A stretch of 64,000 nucleotides of DNA from Druceiella hillmani (GCA_039881145.1 JAYKKI010000090.1:4065501-4129500), one strand, 5' to 3'; positions 1 to 11,092 are shown, counted from the first letter of the stretch. The notes: generated by a model not told the origin, from the sequence alone. Made by a program: numbers and translations.

Positions 1-1280
1 AATACTCTGCAGTGTACCGTGTACCAAAAGTGTATTTTACATTGCAGAATAATACGGTTACTTGTTTGAAAATAAAATGTCACAATTTTTTTTAATTTTT
101 CTATGCCAAATAACCTGCAAGAGTAAGTATATTTGTATTTGTATATTTGTATTGTTACATATAGCATCAATATTTTACATTTATTTCTTCTGTCTCGCTT
201 CAGCTTCACGCTAAAAAGACAGTCAAATATAGACAGCAGACTGAAACTGATTTATTTCAAATATTTCACTTCAACATTTTAAAATAAATGACGTGTAATA
301 AATTGCATATATAGATCTGAACTTCATACTTGTCGAAATATTGAATATTTTTCCAAAATGTTTTAGATCTCTGAGTTTTATGTGATTGATTGTTATGGTC
401 GTCCATTTTTCTCCTATAAACTTTACAGATTTTATATAAAATATCATTATAATATTGATATTTATAATATTATTTCATGTGACAGTTTATTAAGTTAATA
501 AAGTGATTATAGTATATAGTTTAATGATATCATAGGTGAAATACAATAAGTTTTGCAAATATTCGTGGACTGATTGTATTTACATTAGTGTCAACCCTAT
601 TTTAACTGTCAAATTGATTTGTTAACAAATAATCTCTTTTAAATTGGAATGGATTATAAGTGGTTTAATTGTGGTATGATTCATTGATCTGTGGGGTAAT
701 AGGTTAATTCGTAAAATTGTAAAGAGTAAAGAGTGTACATGTTGCACAATAAAATTATTAAGATTATAAATATCGCACAATAAAATTGTAGAGTGTACAT
801 GTCCCACAATAAAGAAATGCTTATCACTTAGGACGTCTTCTTTTAGTTCATTTGCTTTTCTGAAGGGTTGTATTGATTTTGTGGAGTTCGAGATACCTAT
901 ATCATTTGGTTTTATGGAAATTTTCCTAACGTTTATTTTATGTTTACAAACTGACATGTTTAAAATTTTTAAACGATCGCACAAACTTGGATTTTTACTT
1001 AAACGGTTGTTTTTTACAGTGATTATGTATGTTAGTTATGGTTATTTCTATTTTGTTACTAGTACTACTTGTGACTGAGGTAATTATGTTATGGGTAAAG
1101 CTATGTACTTTCGTTTCATTTTTTCATCCGGGAAAATATCTATAGGATTTTATATTAAAAACGTAGATGGTCTTTAGTATTAAGTTCTAGGTGCAAAAAT
1201 GAAGCATATTTCAAAATTCAGTTTTTGACATCCGCATTTCTCAAACAATATTTAGTCATCTTTCATTGCTCCAGATGTTC
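1..1280. other. A+T-rich non-coding stretch
   Basis: No gene is recognised. Open frames here (622-984 minus, 881-1078 plus) are low-complexity, A+T-driven and resemble nothing I know. A short motif containing 'gagtgtacatg' followed by a 'cacaataaa' element recurs imperfectly between about 731 and 815, a small local duplication. No splice-site-bounded exon could be supported. Confidence 0.5.
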
Positions 1281-1345
1281 GTAGCGCAGCCTATAATGCT
1301 TGCGCACGCGTCGCGGCTGCGTGAGTTCTTCGGGTTCGAGACTAG
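1281..1345 (+). repeat. tRNA-like promoter head of a probable SINE
   Basis: A GC-rich island in A+T-rich DNA holds a good A-box-like sequence (TAGCGCAGCC at 1282-1291) and, about 40 bases later, a B-box-like sequence (GGTTCGAGAC at 1333-1342). This is the spacing of an internal RNA polymerase III promoter. I see no complete cloverleaf and no terminal stem, so a tRNA-derived SINE head is more likely than a working tRNA gene. Its sequence differs from the SINE heads at 3.1, 35.7 and 49.5 kb, so it would be a second family. A chance match remains possible. Confidence 0.4.
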
Positions 1346-1487
1346 CAAGTACGCTTTTTAAATATTTATTTGGTTTGGAGTGAAACATCATCGTTGCCGC
1401 TATCTAGCATTTAGAATCACATCAATACGTGTTATTGTGCTGGAATACTAAGAATTTATGCTATGTGACTGATATCGGAGAGTTTGT

Positions 1488-1592
1488 GAAGGACACAGTC
1501 ACAAACGCGGTAAAGCAATATTGAAGATACAATCATAAACATTGATGACGCAATATTGAGGACACATTCAAAAACAGTTATGACGCAATATT
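1488..1592. repeat. three-unit 35-bp tandem repeat
   Basis: Three consecutive units of exactly 35 bp (1488-1522, 1523-1557, 1558-1592) each begin with GA(A/G)GA/GGACACA-like sequence and end in GCAATATT. The last two units also share GACGCAATATT. Units differ at several positions, so the array is old. No coding role is visible. Confidence 0.8.
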
Positions 1593-2154
1593 ATACTATT
1601 ACAGTTAATGAAATCCATTAGCCACATGGGAATAATGTATTCATCGGTAAAAATGCAAGAAAGTCCCAAAATTAACAACAACCGTTTTCTAATTGCCAGA
1701 CAAAATGAAGGGAATATGAAAAAGAAATGATCTTTAATTTTCAGTGACAAGTGAAAATAATGAAATCAGAAATTGAAAAATTAAAACCTAATCAGAAACC
1801 AAATGAAATAAAATCACAAAGAACAATTATGTTAATTGATGATGACCTCGCGGTTGACACAGAATGGATAAGAGTTAAAAATAAGAAGAAAAAGAAATTG
1901 GCGGATTTGAAATCACATTGATAACCAAATGAAGTGCAAAAATCACCGTCTATTATAATGAAAGGCGCTGATAATAATAAATGATAATTTATGATAAATT
2001 CTATGATAATTTATGATGTAATTCTATCTTATAAAGTTGGTACTTTAATAAACGTAAAAAAACTCTTCATCTCTTGACTATAAATATGATATTTCATCAA
2101 TGCAGTATTTAAATTTTATATCATCCTAAAAAAATATTTATTTATTTACTAAAA
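1593..2154. other. non-coding stretch with a 55-codon open frame
   Basis: No recognised gene. A short plus-strand frame at 1760-1927 starts at ATG and ends in TGA. It has an unusually charged composition for this neighbourhood (DDDLAVDTEWIRVKNKKKKK) and a higher G+C core (GACCTCGCGGTTGACAC). It is preceded by TTTTCAG, but splicing there would put a stop codon in frame, so an exon reading is not supported. It may be a scrap of a transposon gag-like or nuclear protein, or chance. Confidence 0.25.
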
Positions 2155-2390
2155 CTGTTTTAGATGTAAACATATGTATCTTATTTCTTGTTTCTTCTTG
2201 TCAAGCCCGATATTCAAACAAAGGTTATTTTAATAAAATCTACTTGTCTACGAGTCTTCCTTTTGTATCTACTTGTTCTTAATTTAGAATTTTGGTAGCA
2301 GAGACGGACAGCTTACTGTCAATAATGATTTTAATAAATTGGATAATAGAATCCATTGTTAAGCTTCTAACAAAAATATATTATGTCGGT
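2155..2390 (+). repeat. dispersed repeat, copy A
   Basis: About 230 bp aligns by eye with 13355-13590 (same strand) and with 25225-25430 (opposite strand). The clearest anchor is a 28-bp identical run containing ATCCATTGTTAAGCTTCTAA at 2348-2375 and 13548-13575. A second anchor (GTCAAG followed by CC/TCCGATATT-like sequence) sits near 2200 and 13401. Flanking anchors at 5525-5630 and 14488-14572 suggest a larger old duplicated segment. No coding frame is conserved among the copies. Confidence 0.6.
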
Positions 2391-3108
2391 CTTGTAAATA
2401 TTGAGCTGATTTTAAATGAAAGTGTTCTCTTCATATCAGTAAGAAATTTTCATTGTTCGAAAAGAGTATAATAAAGGCTTTACATTGTATTTTACTTGCT
2501 TATCTATTTAAATGTTTGCTACGTAAAGGAATTATTATTAAACATTATAAATGGAGAATCGATAGCTGTTTGAGTTATAGTATTTTGATTGAAAACATCG
2601 CTTTAACTCGTATAATACGGGACATATTTTTGTATCACCAGTAAAATCATTTAAAAATTATTGAATTAGCTAAAAGTGAGCAGGTATAGAATTAAATTGG
2701 TATCGTGATCTATATATAATTTGCATTGTATTATTAATATTCCTTCACTACGTAGACTGAAGCTGATTTTTAAACAACATATAGTTTAGGTTACTCAAAA
2801 TGAGGTTTCCTTTATTATCAATAAACAATCCAAACAAAAATTATGTTCGTTTAATTTATATCTCTAACATTAAAGAAAATCATCGTAGTCAATTAGCACT
2901 TAAGCGGCACTCAATCTGCATTTAATTTCTTCTTTATAGTAAAAGCGTTTATTTAGACTGGGTAAAACTGTAGAAATGTTTTTGCAAACCTTATAAACAC
3001 AAATTGGGCCCCAAATTAAACCGTTTTTCCTGTTTTATGCTTTTTAATACCATATAGTGACTGTACAGCCAATAATAAGTAGTTTAATACTATTATAAGG
3101 TGTATAAG
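2391..3108. other. A+T-rich non-coding stretch
   Basis: No recognised gene or RNA. Weak similarity to 13.6-13.8 kb (for example GGAATTATTATT at about 2527 and 13729) is consistent with continuation of the old duplication that contains repeat copies A and B. The open frame at 2453-2644 is low-complexity and lies within this similarity, so I do not treat it as a gene. Confidence 0.4.
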
Positions 3109-3240
3109 ACTTCGCTGTGGTGTACTGTGTTGATCGCAAGACATACGACCCCGAGGACCCGGGTTAGATTCCCGGCCGCTCATCAAGCAGGACTAGAGAA
3201 GTCCAACCTTTCGAGTCTTTAGCAACCGTTTTTCATATGA
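3109..3240 (+). repeat. tRNA-derived SINE, head only
   Basis: The segment GTGGTGTACTGTGTTGATCG followed by CAAGACATACGACC and a B-box-like GGGTTAGATTCC (about 3160-3172) matches the heads of the SINEs at 35595-35791 and 49508-49706. That includes the CAAGACATACG(G/A)CC block and CCG(G/A)CCGCTC(A/G)TC after the B box. Downstream of GCAGGACTAGAGAAGTCCAA the body differs from the other two copies, so this is either a different subfamily with a swapped body or a truncated copy. The B box has TTAGATTCC instead of TTCGATTCC, which should weaken transcription. Confidence 0.6.
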
Positions 3241-4415
3241 GATCTTTTTCATCTCATGTGGATATGATAAAAACAGCTATAAGTTGTACAAGAAAACCAT
3301 GACTACAGATATTATTTTATAAATAACTTGTTATGATAAGAGTTTCAACCAAATCTTAGAAAAGAATATATGAAAAATTAAAACAAAAGAAATATAATTA
3401 CTGTGATATGTTACTTAGATTTGGGAAAAATATGTTGATGTTTGTAAAGGATATTTTGGACTAGAATAGCTGTTTTAATTTGTACATTATGAGTGCGGAA
3501 TATAATTATGAGCGCGGAATATAATCTAATCTTCAGTAGGTGTGTATTTTATGTATAAATATTCACGCGCCTGCAATATACCTATAAGTAACAAAGCAGA
3601 ATTATACTCTGAATACGATCAGTACAATTTGCTTTTGATGTTACTATTAAAACTATGTTTAAATATTATTTGTAAAAAGCACAAGCAATCATGGTTCAAT
3701 CTGTAAACATTGATACGGTTTTCTCCTATCGTGAAATTTCTTTAATTATATTTGAGATTTATTTTTAAATAACTAATACTGGTGATAAGTTAATAAAAAG
3801 GAACTTAATAAACTGGAAACTAAAAATATAGTACATAAACCCCAGTGCGACAAAATAAGAATCGAATCGATCATATCGACATAAACTAAATCTGTACTAT
3901 AACTGACATTTATTCTTTCAGTATTACAATACCCTCTCATACATAAGTAGTAAACCAAATACCAAAAGTGTGTTCAATTGCAATTTAAAAATAATTTTTA
4001 AATCGGAGTTCACATATGCCATTGAACATAACAAAATATTGAGTTATACTGTAATGATGTCTTAAGCTGTAAACAATTAGTAATCGTATGCTTAATACGG
4101 TCCTTATACAGCTTTAATGATAAAAACCAGGTTGAAGTATAATCAAATACTTAAAGCACAATTATATTAGTGTTTTTATATCCTTTAAAAAATCCTGAGG
4201 CTTTTGTTTAATTCTTAATCTAGTCTTCATATGGTCTGAGCTGTATAATAACTCACAAACCAGTTTTATAGGTCTCTGATAAAACTCAAACTTTGAATTG
4301 GGCTGATATATTGATATTGAAAATGTTAGTTTGCTACTAGAGTATCTTGTTCATTGATTGCTAAACGATTCTGAAATCAGGTTATTTTAAATTTTTCTGT
4401 TTCAAAAGAGATTTC
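3241..4415. other. A+T-rich non-coding stretch
   Basis: No recognised gene. A 15-bp phrase (GCGGAATATAAT with flanks) occurs twice in tandem at about 3494-3524. The open frame on the minus strand at 3773-3958 is A+T-driven and unlike any known protein. Confidence 0.4.
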
Positions 4416-4554
4416 AAATTTTATGACTGCATTTTTAGGTCCAAATGCCAATTTCTTTAAAGATAAACATTGTATATTTAAAACAAATATAAATATCTAA
4501 GGTACATCTTTAAATAAATTGACATTTGGACCTAAAAATGCAGTCATGAAATTT
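4416..4554. repeat. foldback element with 49-bp inverted arms
   Basis: The left arm 4416-4464 and right arm 4506-4554 are reverse complements with three mismatches over 49 bp. Both contain the block GCATTTTTAGGTCCAAATG or its complement. The intervening 41 bp is A+T-rich. The size and structure fit a small foldback/MITE-like element, but I could not identify target-site duplications. It lies inside the expanded spacing of the duplicated segment A relative to segment B, consistent with a later insertion. Confidence 0.7.
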
Positions 4555-5524
4555 TAATTACAATCAAAATGCATACATAAAATTTGCTTGTAGATGCTTT
4601 TCTTTCTAATTTATAACACTCTCTCTTCGATATCTAATTTTTCTTTAATAGTTTATATACGTTAATATCTGATATTATTTCAAATACTTTTTCAGTTAAT
4701 TCTTGTCCAAATAGTTTGCGGAAATTTCTATATTTTAAAAAAATCAATTTAATGCTTTTGGTTGGTCGAACCAGATTGTTGCTCTACCAAGAAAGACCAC
4801 CTAATATATTGGTGCATTGCAGGAGATATTATAAAAGATCAAAATAAGCCGTAAAAGTATTGCGTAATGGGCTTATCATTTTATATTACGAATAAATTTG
4901 ATGTAGTTCACTTTGAAATTTAAAAGTTGAATATTTAGAATTTTTGCCATTATTGACTTTGATAAGTGCATATTAAAATATTTGAATTCCAACATATATT
5001 TATATTTTTAATTCATTATAAAAGTATAGCACTTTTTACATTCATATTTGATGGATGAGCTATCTGTTCTTCAATTTAATGAGTTTTTCAATTCTTTTAA
5101 AAATTTTAATAGAAATAAAATGTTTATAATACGCCACACTGACTATTTTATGATCCTGCCCCATAAGCACATCAAAAGAAAAATAGTATCCCTGTGGTTG
5201 CTGTATTTCCTTTTTCATGGAGATGTAAAACTAAAAAAAATTGTATTGTATATTTCCCGAGATTGAATTTTCATGTAATTTTTTCACACTTTCTTAAAAT
5301 TAAATTTCTAACATTTATCTTTTCAATGGCAAGTTTATAGATATTAACTCAAATATTTATACTGTTTAAGCCACATCATTCTTGGATTATTATAGTGACC
5401 TCACAAAAAGTAATATTTTGTCTCCTTATAATAGATGACGGTGGCATATTTTGAACTTTGATGTGATAATAACAAATAAAAAATATTATATTTAACAATG
5501 GAACTATTTCAAAGATGCTAATTG
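4555..5524. other. A+T-rich non-coding stretch
   Basis: No recognised gene. The open frame at 5048-5266 (72 codons, plus) is low-complexity and resembles nothing I recognise. The stretch lies between the two anchors of duplicated segment A but has no clear counterpart in segment B. Confidence 0.35.
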
Positions 5525-5630
5525 CAATGATGGACCACTACGTAACATCGCCTGGAGTACTCTCTGATAATTGCTCTTATAAGTTTTTTTTTCGAGAGAA
5601 CTCTGCCCCTATATTTTATCTTTCAAAAGT
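5525..5630 (+). repeat. second anchor of duplicated segment A
   Basis: The block with GATG-GACCACTACGTA, then CTGG..TA.TCTCTGA, then a T-run and CGAGA.AA.TCTGCC.CTAT aligns with 14488-14572. The order and strand are the same as for the first anchor pair (2155-2390 with 13355-13590). The distance between anchors is about 3.2 kb here and 0.95 kb in the other copy, so one copy gained or the other lost about 2.2 kb. Confidence 0.5.
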
Positions 5631-5866
5631 CACTACTCAATTATACTTCAGGTAGATTCTAACACATGCTTAAAAGTAGCTTATTGTACGAAATTTCATA
5701 TAATCCCATAAAATATAAAACGTTATGACGTCTTTTTATAAAATGTTAAGTTTTGCTCACATTTATTGCTATGAAACAAGTGTAAAATTGTTTTGTATGT
5801 TAGTGGATAAATTCAGCCACACAAGCATGATTGTTTTATTATTTGATTTGATGACAAAGTTTAGTC

Positions 5867-5907
5867 AAAAATATTACGAGAATAATTTGATGACTCGTAA
5901 TATTTTT
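5867..5907. other. perfect 14-bp inverted repeat
   Basis: AAAAATATTACGAG (5867-5880) and CTCGTAATATTTTT (5894-5907) are exact reverse complements around a 13-base loop. Function unknown; a simple hairpin of chance or replication-slippage origin is possible. Confidence 0.6.
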
Positions 5908-6868
5908 TTTACAGTTATAATAATACATTAGACCTAATTTATCCATAGACAAAATTATCTGCTATAATTGTGTTTTATTACAGAATTATCTGCTTTAAAT
6001 GTGTTTTCTTTTTCTGTTATTTTTAGCGCAGATACTATGATGTTTTACTATTTATTTAATGTCGCTTTAAAAACTTAAGCACTTTTCATTATTCAGGTTA
6101 AAGAACGAAGTTACACTTTTTATGAATGTGTGAAATATGGACCATATTCTGGTACTAATTTGTGAATTATGATTCAGTAACAAAACGCGCGTATAATGCG
6201 AATATGAATGAAACTTCTTGGGCGATCTAAATCTTGATTTATAAATATATAGTAAGGGATAAAACGACAGAAAGATAGAGAGAATGTACTAAGTGAAAAT
6301 ACACAGATTGTGCTAAATTCGTATAAGAAGATTTCAATTATAAAAAAATAATAAAATTTTATTATAAATCGATGCAAAAATCTAACAAAATTTTTATATT
6401 TACAATATTGATGGTCTTATAATGGATAAAGTACACGCAAAATTAGTAATAAATCAATCTTAAATAGATAAATGAATCGATAATATTTTGTCAGTTTACT
6501 TTTGACACACATAACGTACAAAACAGGTGGTAGAAGTAGTGAGCGCCATTTTTGTTTGTTTTCGCGCATGCATACATTTTTTAAAAATTTTGCTTTTAAA
6601 ACGTTGAGTTAAATTTGATCTAGACATTTTAATCTCATCGCGTCCAAAGAAGTTCCATTTCAATAATAGGGTTTTATTACTTCATAAAATCGTAGGATTG
6701 ATGTAAATTAATGTATCATTGGATTCGCATTGACAGCCCAAGTATCCTAGAGTGTATAAAATAAAAAAGATAAACATGGTAGCTCTAAGATGTCATTGTT
6801 TAAAATGTTTTTTTTTCAAACGTTATAATATGAGTATCAAATGAATGAACTCGTGATGAGGATTGTGA
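5908..6868. other. A+T-rich non-coding stretch
   Basis: No recognised gene. Open frames at 5725-5931 (plus) and 6174-6377 (minus) are short and A+T-driven, with no recognisable motif. Confidence 0.4.
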
Positions 6869-6931
6869 GGTACATGTTGTCTACATACGGTACATGTTGT
6901 CTACATGCTACAAGGTACATGTTGTCTACAT
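6869..6931. repeat. three copies of an 18-bp unit
   Basis: GGTACATGTTGTCTACAT occurs identically at 6869-6886, 6889-6906 and 6914-6931, with spacings of 20 and 25 bp. It is a short minisatellite. The frame through it (6841-7035) is a by-product of the repeat. Confidence 0.85.
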
Positions 6932-7852
6932 ATTACTTAAAAGGGAGCACGGGCGGCCCACTAAATTTACGCTTGGTATGGAACTTCTATATGGATGTGA
7001 TTTTCATTTTTAAAATTATCATTTCTAGAGATTAATTACTGCAATGCATTGAAATACATTAATTTATAAGTAGAAAGTTTCCTATTCACATAGAAAAGTT
7101 ACAAGAAAAATTATAAACATATTATTATGTAGTTATTAAAATAAAAACATATTATTTTCATTAAAATTGACGTTTACCCCATGTTATTTAATATGTGAAT
7201 ACTATACGGTATGGAACAGATCTACTGATTGAACGTAAAATAATTAATTTTGGGGCCGCGAGTCGCGCTTCACTCTGAAGTGCATTTACAATTGACTAAC
7301 ATGTTTATTGTAATAAAATTAGTTCGTTTGTTGGGTTAGCTACTTTCAGTTTGTGTTCTTTATATAAAAACGTTGCTTTTTATTATTAAATACGTTATTT
7401 TTTATTAAATACGCCGCTTTTGTAATTAATTAATTCATAGCGTCGGTCGTCACAAAATGCCTCTTTCACAATAAACAAAAAGAGTTAATCGAATCTCCCT
7501 GATTACGTAAGATAGGTCGCAATAAAATGAAAAAATAGCGTTTTATAGTCAACTTTCTGAACACGCAAAAAAACATTGACATAGGAAAATAAAATCCTTA
7601 AAGCGGTCAGACTAGTGAAGGAAATTAAAGATGAAGATACCAGGGGTTGGCATACCTAAGAAATGATATTTCTATTAGTCGCGATAGCATATCGCGGTTA
7701 ATTCGAGCAAGTTGATAAGAACGGTTGAGCAAGAATTCTTCGTCTAATCGGAAGAATGAAATTTCTTCATCTTGAACAGCCAGATTAAAGACTATGAGAT
7801 AGAATGATTCTAGTTTAGAGCATATGAAGGCACACGCATTAGAAACCTACTT

Positions 7853-8002
7853 TGGTTTGACTGTTTTTCCGAAATCGAATTAAGATTCATTTCGCAAATA
7901 AAACCATTTGTTAAAGTATTATGTTCAGGAGGTCGTTATGGTCAGTACGGATTTAAAGGACAAACCATAGTGTTTGCTCAGCAAGTCGAAGAGGTAGCGT
8001 AA
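7853..8002 (+). pseudogene. Helitron-associated protein fragment (N-terminal region)
   Basis: In one frame this encodes 49 residues ending at a stop: a glutamate/leucine stretch (EIELRFISQIKPFVKVL), then SGGRYGQYGFKGQTIVF, then QQVEEVA. This matches a block I know from Helitron replicase-helicase proteins and their relatives, of the form L..E..LI...P...V..L.GGQYGY.G.VI.F.Q...., which lies upstream of the Rep domain. There is no start codon, and upstream sequence continues only in other frames, so it is a fragment. The related helicase scrap lies about 490 bp downstream, implying the same dead element with most of its middle deleted. A mirror copy is at 11820-11969. Confidence 0.6.
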
Positions 8003-8489
8003 CAGCTTTCTTCTTAATCTGTAGAAAATTCCTTTATCTGGGGAAAATATGGACTTTGTTATTGCAATAAAAGTCTTGCAAACTTTTCACTTTAAAAAAC
8101 TCTTTTGTGACTGGTTAATAGCAATAACTTGTACAGGTGTGTGTAAATAAAATTTGATATTAGTCATAACGCGTTACATAGAGGTATCTTACAAACTATT
8201 ACCATAGTACTTAATAGAGAAAATAACGTCATTAAAACTCCACAAATCCATTTTAAGCATATAGATAATGAGAGACACATTTTACAACTGTCCATGAAAG
8301 AAATAAACGATTTGGGATTATAAGTGGACATGCATTGGCTGCTACAGTGATCGCATATTCTGAAGTACAATCGGTTTCACATTAGAATGCACCTAATGTA
8401 GATCAAGTGCGTTCAGCAGGAAATACATATTTTATTCGAAGCCTATCAAGCTCGTCTAATTAGCCACAATACTTAAACATTGAAAAGCT

Positions 8490-8729
8490 GTGGTTCTTAA
8501 TGTCCATCCTGATGCAGAACCAAATTTGTATGTGGTTAATACTAGCAGAAATGGAACAGCGATTATCATGAAGTTTATTAATATCGAGTGTCAGTACAAC
8601 CAACTAAAAGAAGTGTTAAGAGTACGTAGTCGACAAAACTTTCAATATCCCGCTATTGCTATCAGTGTGACAACGGTAAAAAGCCAGTTCATTGTACTAT
8701 TTAATAACAACGTACATAAAATAAATTGA
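8490..8729 (+). pseudogene. Helitron/PIF1-type helicase C-terminal fragment
   Basis: A 79-codon frame contains NTSRNGTAIIMKFINIE, corresponding to the LCNGTR-L-V-KL block of PIF1/Helitron helicases. It is followed at the expected distance by QNFQYPAIAISVTTVKSQ, corresponding to the FPV-L-FAMTINKSQGQ block (late helicase motifs) with one residue missing. The normal GQ and downstream 'HGQLYVA.SR' motif are absent, and the frame ends soon after. Helicase activity cannot be expected. Together with 7853-8002 it identifies the arm as derived from a Helitron-like element. The identification rests on motif order seen by eye. The mirror copy is at 11093-11332. Confidence 0.5.
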
Positions 8730-9602
8730 TGTATTTTATTGTTACATAAAATACATTTATAGCCGTATTTACAGTGGTCAAGTACATCTCTTGCACTCAT
8801 TGATTCTGCCTCACTAGCTTTAAATGAGTTATTATATATATATATAGCTGGAATTGAAGACAAAACTATTCAAAATTTGAAATGAATGAATGCGCCCGAA
8901 ATTTATTATGAATATATATCAAATTAGCATGGTGTATCATTTTCTTTTTACAAAATAGTTAACCTTCAGTCTCTAACTGTTTTTGTTATTCTCAGGTGCT
9001 GTTTCTTTATGAATTTACCTTTTACAATAATATTTTTGATGATCATGATTTCCAGTAGCCTCCTCCACCATTTAAATATTTTATGTTCTTCGGCATCAAG
9101 TAGGTAAAGTTTTAAATTAATATTAATTAGAAGATTTAATGTAAAAATATTACCAAAAAAAATACACAAATACAACAAATATATTATTTCATGCAGAATT
9201 TGAATGAATAAGTTCTTACGATAAGTTATTTGATGATTATAAGCAAATCGTGTTTGAACGATTAAAATTGCAAATAATTTACTCACGAAATAATTATCAA
9301 ATGTACTTTTAATTTATTTAAGAAAAAGCCCCGTGCTCTGAATTTCAGGATTGGCTCTTATTCTTCTACCGAAAATCAGATCTTATTCTTCTGCACCCAG
9401 GTCATCTTCATCTTTTTTTGTACCCCAGCATGTAAAACAAGATTGTGTCGAAAATTTCCATTTTCTTTTGGTAGGATATTATAAAGTACTCACTCGACTG
9501 ATGTTCAAGTTCCCAAGTTTGATATTCTGATTATGTATTAATTTCTGAACTGTATTGCACGTTCGCCGAATTCATTTTTAATTTTACCCCAATACATAAA
9601 CC

Positions 9603-9605
<3 letters not shown>

Positions 9606-9688
<83 letters not shown>

Positions 9689-9711
9689 TATATATAAATA
9701 TATATATATAT

Positions 9712-9755
<44 letters not shown>

Positions 9756-9780
9756 ATGTGTGTGTGTGTGTGTGTTTGTG
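9606..9780. repeat. (TA)n microsatellite with (TG)n tail
   Basis: Almost pure TA dinucleotides run from 9606 to about 9745 with interruptions (aaata, acacaca), ending in TGTATATGTGTGTGTGTGTG. It starts exactly at the inner boundary of the left inverted-repeat arm. Open frames over it (IYIYIY peptides) are artefacts of the repeat. Confidence 0.95.
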
Positions 9781-10130
9781 GAAGTATATATAATAGAGAC
9801 CTATTTTCACTGATATTGTTTGCACATATTACATTGTTAAATATTTATACATTGGCAAAGGAGTGGTAAAAGTAACGCATATTAATACATGTATCTTGAA
9901 CTAAAGCTTATATAAGTTTAATATGTGATTTTCTATTAACTTACCACAAATTTATTACCACAATCATCCGTCTTTCCCGATATCTATTTCTTCACTCTGA
10001 AGTTTTCGATTAAAATGATGTTACGAAACTCATCATGGAGAGTGTGATATTTCTTCTTAGTGATCATAAATTTAATTAGAGTATAAAAACATAAGAAAAT
10101 CACGTTAATGGAAAATGTTATAAATCTAGA
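9781..10130. other. unique spacer of the inverted repeat
   Basis: A single-copy A+T-rich stretch lies between the (TA)n array and the Tc1 scrap. No gene is recognised. About 70 bp around 9990-10060 (TTCTTCACTCTGAAG then GATTAAAATGATGTTA) loosely resembles 32065-32140 on the same strand (TTTTTCACTTCCATG then GATAAAAATAATGTTA, then CATATTTCTT), a possible dispersed repeat. Confidence 0.4.
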
Positions 10131-10211
10131 AGTCTCCTGCTGATAGCCCATAGATTAACCTTGCATCTCTTAATTCTTCGGGTTGTTTTTGATTTTTTGT
10201 AGGTAGACTTC
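10131..10211 (-). pseudogene. Tc1-like transposase scrap, N-terminal region
   Basis: Read on the minus strand, the sequence aligns over about 80 bp with the N-terminal part of the Tc1-like pseudogene at 36243-37195. The shared phrase is ATYAAAAACAAYCCGAAGAA, corresponding to IKNNPK at the end of the DNA-binding region, followed by a block ending near AGGAGACTTC. It abuts the inner end of the right inverted-repeat arm at 10212. The arm boundary may therefore have formed at, or within, a Tc1 copy. Confidence 0.5.
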
Positions 10212-11092
10212 TATATGAAGGTTTATGTATTGGGGTAAAATTAAAAATGAATTCGGCGAACGTGCAATACAGTTCAGAAATTAATACATAATCAGAATAT
10301 CAAACTTGGGAACTTGAACATCAGTCGAGTGAGTACTTTATAATATCCTACCAAAAGAAAATGGAAATTTTCGACACAATCTTGTTTTACATGCTGGGGT
10401 ACAAAAAAAGATGAAGATGACCTGAGTGCAGAAGAATAAGATCTGATTTTCGGTAGAAGAATAAGAGCCAATCCTGAAATTCAGAGCACGGGGCTTTTTC
10501 TTAAATAAATTAAAAGTACATTTGATAATTATTTCATGAGTAAATTATTTGCAATTTTAATCGTTCAAACACGATTTGCTTATAATCATCAAATAACTTA
10601 TCGTAAGAACTTATTCATTCAAATTCTGCATGAAATAATATATTTGTTGTATTTGTGTATTTTTTTTGGTAATATTTTTACATTAAATCTTCTAATTAAT
10701 ATTAATTTAAAACTTTACCTACTTGATGCCGAAGAACATAAAATATTTAAATGGTGGAGGAGGCTACTGGAAATCATGATCATCAAAAATATTATTGTAA
10801 AAGGTAAATTCATAAAGAAACAGCACCTGAGAATAACAAAAACAGTTAGAGACTGAAGGTTAACTATTTTGTAAAAAGAAAATGATACACCATGCTAATT
10901 TGATATATATTCATAATAAATTTCGGGCGCATTCATTCATTTCAAATTTTGAATAGTTTTGTCTTCAATTCCAGCTATATATATATATAATAACTCATTT
11001 AAAGCTAGTGAGGCAGAATCAATGAATGCAAGAGATGTACTTGACCACTGTAAATACGGCTATAAATGTATTTTATGTAACAATAAAATACA

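Larger units (their letters stand above)
7252..9610 (+). repeat. left arm of giant inverted repeat
   Basis: This 2,359-bp segment is the reverse complement of 10212-12566. From position 7715 inward, pairs sum to 19822. Outward of a 4-base insertion (GCAAGTTGA here, GCTGA in the other arm) they sum to 19818. By eye I found about a dozen substitutions, roughly half of them in the outermost 300 bp. The outer end starts GGGGCCGCGAGTCGCG and contains a small hairpin (CTTCA-CTC-TGAAG). Inside lie two Helitron/PIF1-like protein remnants at 7853-8002 and 8490-8729 and a short (TA)n run at about 8834. It could be an element with very long terminal inverted repeats, an inverted duplication, or a foldback structure. 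No convincing target-site duplication is seen at the outer ends. Confidence 0.95.

Noticed and set aside
8966..9286. 106-residue frame, identical to 10536-10856
   Set aside because: Identity is explained by the inverted repeat; the sequence is A+T-driven (long I/L/N/K runs) and matches no family I know.
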